DNA from: Bordetella sp.
Lineage (GTDB): Bacteria; Pseudomonadota; Alphaproteobacteria; Caulobacterales; Caulobacteraceae
Length of the DNA stretch: 63,299 bases
Assembly (NCBI GenBank): GCA_017308115.1
Contig: JAFKFS010000017.1
Location: forward strand, 1 to 63,299
Direction: 5' to 3'
In this document: positions 52,063 through 60,420 of the stretch, one piece after another
How positions within the stretch are numbered: position 1 is the stretch's first letter
Layout of the letters: each line of letters begins with the position of its first letter
The notes under the pieces: model-generated
What the model saw: only the letters and a program-made list of their open reading frames with translations
The model's database searches: none
What the model was told of the DNA's origin: nothing
Made by a program: the position numbers and the translations under genes

Positions 52063-53178
52063 CTAGAGGCCCAGGGCCTGGGCGTAGGCCTCACGGTGCA
52101 GGGCGGCGCTGCCCCACTGGGTCTCCAGCACGCGCGAGCGCTTGATGTAGAATCCCGCGTCATGCTCGTCGGTCATGCCGATGCCGCCGTGCAGCTGGAT
52201 CATCTCACGGGTCGCCAGATGGGCCGTTTCGCCGGCCGAGGCCTTGGCCAGGCTGACCAGACGCGCCCTGTCCGGGCTCTTGGCGTCAAGCGCCTCGAGC
52301 GCCGCCTCGACCGCCGAGCGGGCCAGTTCGATGCGGGTGAACAGTTCCGCTGCGCGGTGTTGCAGGGCCTGGAAGCTGCCGATTGTCTGCCCGAACTGAA
52401 CCCGGGTCTTGAGGTATTCCAGCGTGATCTCGAAGGCGCCGGCCGACAGGCCGAGCAGTTCGGCCGCCGTCAGACTCTGCAGGCGATGAAGCAGAGTCTC
52501 GACCAGCGCCGGATCACCTTCGGCAGCCTTGAGGCGGGCCGAGGCGGGGACATACACATCCTTGAGGCTGATGTCCGCATAACCGCGGGAATCCGTCAGA
52601 TGGCGCGCCGTGCGAGCGACGCCCTGCGCCATGGCGTCGACAGCGAACAGGGCGACGCCCTCGCCGGTGTCGGCGCTGATGATCAGCAGGTCGGCGCCGC
52701 CGCCCTCGGCGACGAATGCCTTGGCGCCGTTGATACGCCAACCCGTTACGGTCGCGACCGCGCGGGTCGCCACCTCATGGGGGGCGTGGCGTGCGCCTTC
52801 GTTCAGGGCGATGGCCGCGACGGCTTCACCGGCCAGAAGGCGGTCGAGCCAGGCGGCCTTCAGCTCATCGCCGCCCGCCGCAGCGATGGCGTCGGCGGCC
52901 ACGGCGGCGGTCGCGAGCGGCAGGGCGCCCACGTTGCGGCCGATTTGTTCGACCACCAGGCCCAGGGTCAGATAGCCTAGGGCGGCCCCGCCGTCTTGCT
53001 CGGCGATCGCGGTGGTGATCCAGCCCAGTCCAGCGGCTTCCCGCCAGATCGCGGCGTCGAATCCCGCCGTGGGCGCGCTGTCGCGCATGGCGCGAAAGGC
53101 CGAAACGGGAAGGCGGTCACGCACCCAGTCGCGGGCGGTGTCGACCGCCATCGACTGCATTTCGTTGAGAACAGCCAT
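52063..53178 (-). CDS. Acyl-CoA dehydrogenase, diverged/small-subunit type (pair 2)
   Basis: A 371-residue acyl-CoA dehydrogenase-family protein beginning MAVLNEMQSMAVDTARDWV. The C-terminal part is clear (YLKTRVQFGQTIGSFQALQHRAAEL and ATREMIQLHGGIGMTDEHDAGFYIKR, shown in part). The middle FAD loop (SEPxxGSD in other members) is replaced by ALNEGARHAPHEV, so it probably pairs with the full-length partner upstream. Start 53178, 11 bases after the partner's stop. Second unequal dehydrogenase pair of the regulon. Confidence 0.87.
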   Translation of the reverse strand: MAVLNEMQSMAVDTARDWVRDRLPVSAFRAMRDSAPTAGFDAAIWREAAGLGWITTAIAEQDGGAALGYLTLGLVVEQIGRNVGALPLATAAVAADAIAAAGGDELKAAWLDRLLAGEAVAAIALNEGARHAPHEVATRAVATVTGWRINGAKAFVAEGGGADLLIISADTGEGVALFAVDAMAQGVARTARHLTDSRGYADISLKDVYVPASARLKAAEGDPALVETLLHRLQSLTAAELLGLSAGAFEITLEYLKTRVQFGQTIGSFQALQHRAAELFTRIELARSAVEAALEALDAKSPDRARLVSLAKASAGETAHLATREMIQLHGGIGMTDEHDAGFYIKRSRVLETQWGSAALHREAYAQALGL

Positions 53179-53189
53179 GCTGATGATTC

Positions 53190-54383
53190 CTACTGATGGT
53201 CCTGTAAACCCAGGATGCGCTTGGCGATGACGTTCTTCTGGATCTCGGTCGAGCCGCCGAAGATGGAGACGGCTTTGACCCAGAGCCACTGGCGCGTGTC
53301 GGCCAGCTCCGCCTCGGTGAAGCCTTCGCCTTCCCATCCCAAACCCTGGAGGCCGCGGATTTCCTGCATCAGTTCCGTCCGTTCCTGAACGACGGCGGCG
53401 CCGACGTTCTTCAGGATCGAGCTGGTGGCCGAGGGCCCCTGACCGGATCGCGCCTCGCGGGCGATGCGCTCCATGGTGAGTGTGAACAGTTGGGATTCCA
53501 TCTCGTGCCGGGTGATGCGGCCGCGCAGGTCGCTGTCCTTCAGACGGCCGTCGTCACGGACGCCCACGTGCTCGCGGGCCAGTTCCGGCAGGGACAGTTT
53601 GAGATCGAGGCCGCCTTCTCCGGACAGATTCTGGCGTTCGTGCTGCAGCAGGCGCTTGCCGATGGCCCAGCCCCCGTTCAGCGGGCCGACCAGGTTTTCC
53701 TTGGGCGCCTTCACATCGGTGAAGAAGGTTTCGCAGAAGGTCGAGCCCCCCGAGATCATCTCGATCGGACGGACTTCGACGCCCGGCGTCTTCATGTCTA
53801 TCAGCAGGAAGCTGATGCCCTCGTGCTTACGGCTGGCGTCGGTGCGGACCAGGGCGAAGCACCAGTCGGCCCACTGGCCGCCGGAGGTCCAGGTCTTCTG
53901 ACCATTGACGAGGAAGTGGTCCCCCTTGTCTTCGGCGCGCATTTGCAGCGCGGCGAGGTCAGAGCCCGCGCCCGGCTCCGAATAGCCTTGGCACCATTGC
54001 AGTTCGCCGCGCGCGATGGGCGGGATGTGGCGTTGTTTCTGCTCTTCCGAGCCCACTTCGAGCAGGGTCGGACCGAACATGATCACGCCCATGCCGGCGA
54101 TGGGGTTCCAGGCCCCGATGCGCTGCATTTCGCGATTCAGAATCTTGGCCTGATCGTGGGTTAGGCCGCCGCCGCCGTATTGGGCGGGCCAGGTCGGAAC
54201 GCCCCAACCCTTGAGGCCCATGGCCCGGCGCCAGGCCAGGGATTCCGGGGTCGCGGCGCCGCCGGCCTCGATGATGCTCAACACATCGCTCTTGCCCGCC
54301 AGCGAGGCGGGGAAGTTTTCCGCCAGCCATTCGCGCACTTCCAACTGGAAGGCCTCACCGTCTTTCGCGGCCGTACCCGTCAT
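53190..54383 (-). CDS. Acyl-CoA dehydrogenase, full-length type (pair 2)
   Basis: A 397-residue acyl-CoA dehydrogenase with the complete FAD signature QGYSEPGAGSDLAALQMRAE near residue 132, NGQKTWTSGGQWADWCFAL, and the C-terminal SIFGGSTEIQKNVIAKRILGL. First gene of a two-gene leftward operon behind operator H; start 54383 with a GAGAGG site. With the next gene it likely forms an alpha2beta2-type dehydrogenase for a bulky acyl-CoA, analogous to pair 1. Confidence 0.92.
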   Translation of the reverse strand: MTGTAAKDGEAFQLEVREWLAENFPASLAGKSDVLSIIEAGGAATPESLAWRRAMGLKGWGVPTWPAQYGGGGLTHDQAKILNREMQRIGAWNPIAGMGVIMFGPTLLEVGSEEQKQRHIPPIARGELQWCQGYSEPGAGSDLAALQMRAEDKGDHFLVNGQKTWTSGGQWADWCFALVRTDASRKHEGISFLLIDMKTPGVEVRPIEMISGGSTFCETFFTDVKAPKENLVGPLNGGWAIGKRLLQHERQNLSGEGGLDLKLSLPELAREHVGVRDDGRLKDSDLRGRITRHEMESQLFTLTMERIAREARSGQGPSATSSILKNVGAAVVQERTELMQEIRGLQGLGWEGEGFTEAELADTRQWLWVKAVSIFGGSTEIQKNVIAKRILGLQDHQ

Positions 54384-54436
54384 CAGATGCCTCTCGATTC
54401 CACTCGCATCCGGCCTAACACGGCCTCATTAAAAAA

Positions 54437-54452
54437 CCAACCAGTTGGTATT
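54437..54452. promoter_or_regulatory. TetR-type operator, site H
   Basis: CCAACC-AGTT-GGTATT, 53 bases before the start of acyl-CoA dehydrogenase pair 2. It is the rightmost copy of the palindrome family, and the regulon appears to end here. Confidence 0.65.
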
Positions 54453-54556
54453 AATTAGAGCGGATTCAGCAATGGATGCCTTCGTTCTAAAGTTGGGGTG
54501 TTTCTCCTACGCAAGCGTCGGCGCGGGCGCGTAAGCAAGTGTGGATAGAGGCCGTC

Positions 54557-54810
54557 ATGATGGCTGACTCGCTGTGGCTGCATTTCTGCTTCAACCTCAG
54601 CTTTTGCGATGTCGAGGCAATGCTGACCCAGCGCGGCATCGCCGTCAGGTATGAGACTATCCGGTGTTGGACGACCAAATTCGGCTTCCTTTCTCGCCAA
54701 GCGGCTGAAGAAGCGCCGGCCGGCGGGGGTCTCTTTGGCGCGGGGCGGATGACGAAGGCGAGGTGTTCGATCTGGTCGTCCCGCGACGGGACAACGACGC
54801 GGCGCTGAAA
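54557..54810 (+). pseudogene. Degenerate IS6-family transposase remnant
   Basis: The pieces of an IS6-type transposase occur in three frames: MMADSLWLHFCFNLSFCDVEAML...RYETIRCWTTKFG, then LAKRLKKRRPAG, then ADDEGEVFDLVVPRRDNDAALK. The central part with the first catalytic Asp (HLDE region) and the C-terminus with the Glu are missing, and at least two frameshifts are needed, so it is dead. It lies in the 660-base gap between acyl-CoA dehydrogenase pair 2 and the next SDR. The rest of that gap (to 55046) holds no gene that I can support. Confidence 0.65.
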
Positions 54811-55046
54811 CGATCGTCTGATTGGACCATGTGTCCGCTCATTACCTCGTCACGACTGCTTGGCGAAGGACTCCTCTCCATCGCTCGACAGAAACAGGCG
54901 AGATCAGAATAGCCGGTGGCGACGCGGACGGCGCGAGGGAAGGGCAACGGTTCGGCGGCCGGATACTTTCAATCGCGATCAGCAGCTGCGCCTTGAGATG
55001 TATTGTTTATGATGCAAGGTGCTTCCCGGCTATCAGGGAGGAAGCC

Positions 55047-55745
55047 TTGCCGCATGCTCTTGTCACCGGCGCCGCTCGCGGGATCGGGCTGGCGTTGACC
55101 GAAGCTCTGGTCGAGCGGGGCTGGGCGGTGACGGCGACGTGCCGCGCGCCGGGCGAGGCTGTGACGTTGCAGGTCCTGGGCGCGGCTCATCCCGAGTTGA
55201 TCCGGATCGCGCCTTTGGACGTGGCTGACCTTGAGGCGGCGCCGAGACTGGCCGCGCGTATCGAGGCGCCGATCGACGCCTTGGTGAACAATGCGGGGAT
55301 CGCCTGGCGGGACATCCGCTTCGGCGCCCTGGACTACGAGGCCTGGCGGCGGGTGATGGAGGTCAACCTGATGGCGCCCATGCGCGTGGCCGAAGCCTTC
55401 ATCGAACAGGTCGCCGCCAGCGAGCACAGGAAGATCGTCTCGATTTCCAGCAGTCTGGGCTCCATCGCGGCGACGACGGGCGGCAACTACTTTTACCGGA
55501 CCAGCAAGGCGGCGCTGAACATGGCCATGCGCAGCCTGGCCAAGGATCTGGCGCCGCGCGGCGTAACGGTCGCCCTGCTCAGCCCCGGCTATGTCGATAC
55601 CGACTTCACCCGCGCTGTCGTCGGCGGTCCGCCCAAGATTTCGGCGCGCGATAGCGGCCAGGGCCTGGCGGACGCGATCATCGATCTGACGCCCGAGGAT
55701 GCGGGCCGCTTCAAACGCTTCAACGGCCAGGCAGTGGACTGGTAG
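55047..55745 (+). CDS. Short-chain dehydrogenase (SDR)
   Basis: A 232-residue classical SDR: HALVTGAARGIGLALTEAL at the N-terminus, NNAGIAW near residue 80, catalytic Ser in SISSSLGSI near 133 and YRTSKAALN (Tyr/Lys) near 149-153. TTG 55047 follows a GGGAGGAAG site and starts immediately before the nucleotide-binding motif; the open frame further upstream runs into the IS remnant area and is not coding. The 3' end overlaps the convergent alpha/beta hydrolase gene by 26 bases. Substrate unknown; it may serve the neighbouring hydrolase/flavoprotein operon. Confidence 0.87.
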   Translation: MPHALVTGAARGIGLALTEALVERGWAVTATCRAPGEAVTLQVLGAAHPELIRIAPLDVADLEAAPRLAARIEAPIDALVNNAGIAWRDIRFGALDYEAWRRVMEVNLMAPMRVAEAFIEQVAASEHRKIVSISSSLGSIAATTGGNYFYRTSKAALNMAMRSLAKDLAPRGVTVALLSPGYVDTDFTRAVVGGPPKISARDSGQGLADAIIDLTPEDAGRFKRFNGQAVDW

Positions 55746-56550
55746 CGTTCAGCGCGCTTAGGAAGGACAGGACGGCGTCGCGCCAGACTTCGGGCGACTC
55801 CAGCGCCGTCGCCGGGCCTGCAGGCAGGACGGCGCCGCGCCAGTCGGGCCTGCATTTTAGCAGCCGGAAACCATGAGAGTGAATGGCGTCGCCGCGACTG
55901 GACAGCACCAGCGTCGGGGCGGAGATGGCGCTGACGGCGCTGGCCATGTCCCAGGCATAGGCGGCGGCATGACCGTGATCGGCGCTCGCGTCGTTCACGT
56001 GATGAGCGATGATGGCGAGGTGCAGTCCGGCGAGGGACAGGTCGGGGTCCGCCATCCCCCGCATGAAGCGCCAACGCGACGTGAAATGGCCGCCGCCCTC
56101 TTCGGGCGCATGGGCGTGATGAGGGAGGGCCAGGCGTTGAGCGCGTTCTGCGGCGGTGTAGAAGGGCGGGTTGTCGAGGATCAGGCCGCTTGTCCTGTCA
56201 GGTCGGGCGGCGGCGAAGGCGGTGGCGATCAGCGCCCCGGTGTGATGTCCCGCGATCACGGGGTCCTGAACGTCGAGGCTGTCGAACACGACGGCCAGGT
56301 TGTCGGCGTAGTCGCCAATGGTCGGTGGAGCGGACGGGCGATCGGAGAGGCCGTAGCCCGGCGTATCGGGCGCGATGACCCGCCAGCCGGTCTGCGCCAG
56401 CAAGGGGCCCAACCGGTGGAACTGAACCCCGCTCCACGGGGTCTGGTGCAGCAGAAACAGGGGGCGACCCGAGCCCCACTCGCGCAGGTGAACCTGCCCC
56501 CAGAGGCCGTCGACGTAGCGGCGGCGCCCACTGGTCCAGGCGGAGATCAT
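55720..56550 (-). CDS. Alpha/beta-hydrolase-fold protein with atypical nucleophile elbow
   Basis: A 276-residue alpha/beta-hydrolase: PLFLLHQTPWSGVQF (HQTP in place of the usual HG oxyanion loop) near residue 34, DTPGYGLSDRP near 62, and the elbow AGHHTGALIA at 100-109. The canonical G-x-Ser-x-G reads Gly101-His-His103-Thr-Gly105, so the usual Ser/Asp/Cys nucleophile is a His. A Thr or His at this site, or a non-hydrolytic role (C-C bond lyase, dioxygenase-like), is possible. ATG 56550 overlaps the flavoprotein stop (ATGA). Last gene of the ABC-transporter operon. Confidence 0.85.
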   Translation of the reverse strand: MISAWTSGRRRYVDGLWGQVHLREWGSGRPLFLLHQTPWSGVQFHRLGPLLAQTGWRVIAPDTPGYGLSDRPSAPPTIGDYADNLAVVFDSLDVQDPVIAGHHTGALIATAFAAARPDRTSGLILDNPPFYTAAERAQRLALPHHAHAPEEGGGHFTSRWRFMRGMADPDLSLAGLHLAIIAHHVNDASADHGHAAAYAWDMASAVSAISAPTLVLSSRGDAIHSHGFRLLKCRPDWRGAVLPAGPATALESPEVWRDAVLSFLSALNATSPLPGR

Positions 56551-57992
56551 GTTCGGGAGGTCAATGGGATGAGCTTCTGGCCCAACAGGCGTCCGAACGT
56601 CAGGGCGGGCGTCGCCATCATGCCTCCGCAAACGGCGCGTCCCATGGTCTGGCCGGCGCCCAGCAGTTCGCCGGCGGCCCACAGCCCCGGTATGGCCGAG
56701 CCGTCCGGGCGGATCACTTGAAGCTGGTCGTTGACAGCCAGGCCGACCGCACTGCTGACCGCCGCGCCCTGCACTCGTATGGCGTAGAAGGGGCCTTGCG
56801 CGATCGGGAGAGGCAGATGCCGGCGGCCCAGGAAGTCGTTGCCGGAATGGACGCCGTAGTTATAGCCGCGCACGGCGCGCATGAGGCCGTCGGCGTCGAT
56901 GCCCGCCGCCGAGGCCAATTTTCTCAGATCGTCCGCCTTGTAGAAGAAGGGACGCTTTTCCAAGAACAGGGCGCGGATTTCGTCGGCGTTGAAGTCGGCG
57001 ATGAACGGCGGCGCTTCCGTTAGGATTCGTTCGTCGAACACGACCCAATAGCGTTGGTCCGGTTGCTCCAGCAGGGCGTTTTCGCGTGCATCGACCGACT
57101 CCATGTCTTCGCGCACAAAGCGGTCGCCATGGGCGTTGACGTAGATCTCCCACGGCAGGCGGCGCTGGGGATAGGTGTTCAACCGGCCGACCATGCCGGG
57201 GCGCGGCCCTTCGCTGTCCAGCAGGAAGCCGAAGTTGATGAAGAAATTCTCGCGGCCGCGCAGCCATCCGCCGACGCTGCAGCCCAACCGGTGCCCGACG
57301 CCCTGCGAATAGGCATAGGGCAGATTGGTGTAGAGCGGGACGCCGTTCATGGCCTGATAGACTTCGGGCGAGGCGGAATAGCCGCCCGTCGCCAAAATGG
57401 TTTGGGCGGCCTCGAAATGATGTTCGGCGCCGTGGGCGTCGCGGGTCGTAACCCCGGTCACGGCGCCGCCGGGGTTGGTCGTCAGGGTTAGCGCTTCATG
57501 GCCCAGCCGGAGGCTGATCCGGCCGTCGGCGACGGCCTGTTCGATACGCGGGATCAGAACGTCGCGCAGCGAGGCGCCGCCGTTTCGGCCCCAGTAGTAG
57601 CGGGCTCTGGAATAAGGTTCGTGGCCGACGCCCTCGACCGGGCAGGCGGGATCGACATCGAAACCCTGTTCCATCAGCCAATCGAACGTCTCGGCGGCGT
57701 TCCATACCGCCAGCCGCACAAGGGCCTCGTTCACTGTGCCTCGGCTCAGGCGCATGATGTCGTCGAAATGCGCCTGGGCATCGTCTTCAATGCCCTTGTC
57801 GCGCTGCAGGCGCGTGCCGGCGGCGCTCAACTGGCCGTTGGCGACCCACAGGGTTCCGCCCAGGACGTCGGCGTGGTCGATCAACAGGACGCGAGACGTA
57901 CGTTCCGCCGCGAAGATGGCGGCGGCCATGCCGGCGGCGCCTCCGCCGACGACGACGAGATCCCAGGGCGCGGTATCGGTGGTCGTGTTCAA
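56547..57992 (-). CDS. FAD-binding fumarate-reductase/ketosteroid-dehydrogenase-type flavoprotein
   Basis: A 481-residue FAD_binding_2-family oxidoreductase: WDLVVVGGGAAGMAAAIFAAE near the N-terminus, the LATGGYSASPEVYQ FAD segment near 200, and the C-terminal GLWAAGELLGAGQTMGRAVCGGMMATPAL. This family contains fumarate/urocanate reductases and 3-ketosteroid dehydrogenases, desaturating or reducing alpha,beta-positions of a carbonyl compound. The start is taken as TTG 57992, overlapping the binding-protein stop by four bases; no nearer ATG exists before the GGG motif. A frame reaching 58283 covers the binding protein and is rejected. Confidence 0.85.
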   Translation of the reverse strand: MNTTTDTAPWDLVVVGGGAAGMAAAIFAAERTSRVLLIDHADVLGGTLWVANGQLSAAGTRLQRDKGIEDDAQAHFDDIMRLSRGTVNEALVRLAVWNAAETFDWLMEQGFDVDPACPVEGVGHEPYSRARYYWGRNGGASLRDVLIPRIEQAVADGRISLRLGHEALTLTTNPGGAVTGVTTRDAHGAEHHFEAAQTILATGGYSASPEVYQAMNGVPLYTNLPYAYSQGVGHRLGCSVGGWLRGRENFFINFGFLLDSEGPRPGMVGRLNTYPQRRLPWEIYVNAHGDRFVREDMESVDARENALLEQPDQRYWVVFDERILTEAPPFIADFNADEIRALFLEKRPFFYKADDLRKLASAAGIDADGLMRAVRGYNYGVHSGNDFLGRRHLPLPIAQGPFYAIRVQGAAVSSAVGLAVNDQLQVIRPDGSAIPGLWAAGELLGAGQTMGRAVCGGMMATPALTFGRLLGQKLIPLTSRT

Positions 57993-59530
57993 CGCAGGGT
58001 CATTTCTTCGTAGACCGGCACGCGGTGGCGGATTTTCACATTGCCGACCCTGGGCGCGTAGGCGAACAAGTCCTGGTGCTCGATCAGGAACAGGGAGGGC
58101 GCCGCCTCGCGGTACAGACGGCCCAGCGCCTGATAGGCCTTCAGCCGCTCGTCGTCGTCCATGATCTCGCGCGCGACCTTCAGCTTGTCGGTGATCGCCG
58201 TGTCGCAGAAGAAGGGCGTCGGCCGCATGCAGGAAAAGTCCTCCATGGCGCGGGTGACGTCGTAATACTGGAAGCTGTTCCACGACAGGGCCAGCGCCTC
58301 GCCCGCCCAGCTGTTGGTCTGATACTTCACCAGGAAGTCCGGCATGGTCATGACCTTGAGGCGGGTGTCGACACCGACGGCGCGCCAGTATTCGGCCACG
58401 GCCTGGGACATCATGTCGTCGCCCGGCGCCGCGTCGGTCAGGACCTCCATCGTCAGATTGAAGCCGTTCGGGTAACCGGCCTCGGCCATCAGGCGACGCG
58501 CCTTGGCGGGATCATAGGGGTAGGGCGGGATGGTCGGATCATAGCCGAACACTCCCTTGGCCGCAGGCTGACCCGACGGCTTGGCGTTTTCCGGCAGCAG
58601 GGAGGCGATCGCCTCCTTGTCGACGGCGTAGTTGAGAGCCTGACGCACGCGCACGTCGCGCAGAGGCGAGCCCGGATCGCCGCCCACATTGCGGAAGGAG
58701 TAGGCCTTCACCTGCATGGCGGGGGTGTAGAGGACGTGGAAGCCGTTGCGCTCCAGCCGCTCCGTCTCCTCCAGGTCGACCAGGGACAGATCCACATCGC
58801 CCGACAGCAGGGCCTGGGTGCGGCCGGCCGCGCTCGGCAGTTCGTAGAAGACCACGCCGTCAATCGTCGACGGACGCCATGATTTTGGGTTTCTGGCCAA
58901 GGTCAGGCGGCGGGTGCGCTGGTCCCAGCCGGTCATGACGAAGGCTCCGGTGCCGACCGGCTTCTGGGCGTAGGCGTCCATGCCCATATCGGCCACGGCT
59001 TGTGGTTCGATCATCATGATGGCGGCCAGGCGGCGCGGCAGGACCGGGTCGGGGCGTTCGGTGCGGATTTCCAGTTCCAGCGGCCCGACGGCGCGCGCTT
59101 CGACGATGCCGCGCGCTTCGGACCCGATCAGCGTGCGCCTGCCCTGATCCGAGCGCAGGAAGGCGAAGACCTCGGCCGCAGCCTCGGCGTCGAACGGGCG
59201 ATCGTTGGAATAACGCACGCCTTCACGAAGCCTGAAGCGCCAGACGGTTGGCTCGACCAGTGTCCATTCGGTCGCCAGGCCCGGCCCCAACTGGTCGTCG
59301 TCGTAGATGGCGGTCAGGCCGTCGTAGATGGCCAGCCACAGCAGGGAGCCGGGACGACTGTTGCCTCGGAATGGATTGCCGAGGCTGGAGGGCAGGCTGC
59401 CGGCGGCGACGCGCAGCACCTGGCTGCCGGTCGCAGGCGTCGTCTTATTCGCGGCGCCTTGGCCGCAGGCGGCGACCAGGGCAGCGCCCAGACAGGCGAC
59501 AACGAGGAGGCGAAGGCGGTTCGACATCAT
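57989..59530 (-). CDS. ABC transporter substrate-binding lipoprotein (SBP_bac_5 family)
   Basis: A 513-residue periplasmic solute-binding lipoprotein of the oligopeptide/nickel/opine family. The signal peptide ends in the lipobox VAAC (Cys near 22). Family segments include LATEWTLVEPTVWRFRLREGVRYSND near residue 90 and RQALNYAVDKEAIASLL near 290. Other family members bind peptides, opines, glutathione or plant glycosides. It delivers the substrate to the two permeases encoded upstream. ATG 59530 (or 59527) overlaps the ATPase gene. Confidence 0.92.
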   Translation of the reverse strand: MMSNRLRLLVVACLGAALVAACGQGAANKTTPATGSQVLRVAAGSLPSSLGNPFRGNSRPGSLLWLAIYDGLTAIYDDDQLGPGLATEWTLVEPTVWRFRLREGVRYSNDRPFDAEAAAEVFAFLRSDQGRRTLIGSEARGIVEARAVGPLELEIRTERPDPVLPRRLAAIMMIEPQAVADMGMDAYAQKPVGTGAFVMTGWDQRTRRLTLARNPKSWRPSTIDGVVFYELPSAAGRTQALLSGDVDLSLVDLEETERLERNGFHVLYTPAMQVKAYSFRNVGGDPGSPLRDVRVRQALNYAVDKEAIASLLPENAKPSGQPAAKGVFGYDPTIPPYPYDPAKARRLMAEAGYPNGFNLTMEVLTDAAPGDDMMSQAVAEYWRAVGVDTRLKVMTMPDFLVKYQTNSWAGEALALSWNSFQYYDVTRAMEDFSCMRPTPFFCDTAITDKLKVAREIMDDDERLKAYQALGRLYREAAPSLFLIEHQDLFAYAPRVGNVKIRHRVPVYEEMTLR

Positions 59531-60420
59531 GAGCGGGGCTGCTCCTGCATGAGGGCGTTCGCGCCGATGATGTCCATCACGCCGGCCAACGCCTCGTCCG
59601 TGATCGGGCCGCCGGCTTCCAGGGCGGCGCTCAGGCGCGGATCGGCCAGGGCGGCGGCCGGGTTGAGGGCGGCGGCCAGCAACAGCTGCGTATAGACGCT
59701 CTGCGGGTGATAGAGGACCTCTGCGACCGGTCCCTGTTCGACCACCTGACCGCTTTCGATGACGCAGACGTGGTCGGCCATTCGGCGCACGCTGCGCATG
59801 TCGTGAGAGACGAACAGCATGGCCAGGTTCAGCCGCTCCTTCAGCTCCAGCAGCAGGGCGGAGACCTTGTCCTGATTTGCGAAGTCCAGGGCCGAAAGCG
59901 CCTCGTCGGCGATCAGCAGGCGCGGCTCCATCGACAGGGCGCGGGCGATGGCGACGCGCTGTTTCTGCCCGCCGGACAGGGCGGAGGGCCGCAGGTCCAG
60001 CAGGCGATGGTCCAGATGAACGAGGTCCATCAGTTCTTCGACCCGCCGCCGTCGCGCCGCGCCGTCCAGCCTGCCCACCACGATCAGCGGTTCTTCCAGA
60101 ACGGTGCGGATCGACTGGCGCGGATTCAGGCTGGCGCCGGGGTCCTGAAAGACCATCTGGATGCCGTGCAGCATGGCCTTCGAGCGTTTGCCCAGAGGCG
60201 GCAGGGCGACGCCTTCGAACATGATCCTGCCTTCAGCGGGCGTCGCCAGGCCGGCTACGGCGCGGACCAGGGTCGATTTGCCCGATCCCGACTCGCCGAC
60301 GACGGCCATGACCTGACCGGGCGCCAGGTCGAAACCTGCGCCGCGCAGGACGAAGCGGCGGTCACGTCCGCTGCCGTAAGCGACCCCCAGGTTCTGAATC
60401 GACAAAAGCGGTGCGGTCAT
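59527..60420 (-). CDS. ABC transporter ATP-binding protein (DppF-like)
   Basis: A 297-residue nucleotide-binding subunit. Walker A VVGESGSGKSTLVRA near residue 40, Q-loop MVFQDPGASLNPRQ, signature LSGGQKQRVAIARAL near 150 and Walker B LLIADEALSALD are intact. The C-terminal VYTQLLLAA region is typical of the oligopeptide importer family. Together with the next ATPase it would form the asymmetric ATPase pair. Start ATG 60420 overlaps the upstream ATPase stop by four bases. Confidence 0.95.
   Translation of the reverse strand: MTAPLLSIQNLGVAYGSGRDRRFVLRGAGFDLAPGQVMAVVGESGSGKSTLVRAVAGLATPAEGRIMFEGVALPPLGKRSKAMLHGIQMVFQDPGASLNPRQSIRTVLEEPLIVVGRLDGAARRRRVEELMDLVHLDHRLLDLRPSALSGGQKQRVAIARALSMEPRLLIADEALSALDFANQDKVSALLLELKERLNLAMLFVSHDMRSVRRMADHVCVIESGQVVEQGPVAEVLYHPQSVYTQLLLAAALNPAAALADPRLSAALEAGGPITDEALAGVMDIIGANALMQEQPRS

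Noticed and set aside
25026-54452. Assignment of the regulon to steroid or bile-acid degradation
   Set aside because: Paired acyl-CoA dehydrogenases and the MFE-type SDR are suggestive, but no ring-cleavage markers (HsaC/TesB-type dioxygenase, KshA) are present, so the substrate is left open.
54822-55046. N-terminal extension of the SDR from 54822
   Set aside because: No domain similarity and it crosses remnant/intergenic DNA; TTG 55047 with a GGAGG site gives the normal SDR start.
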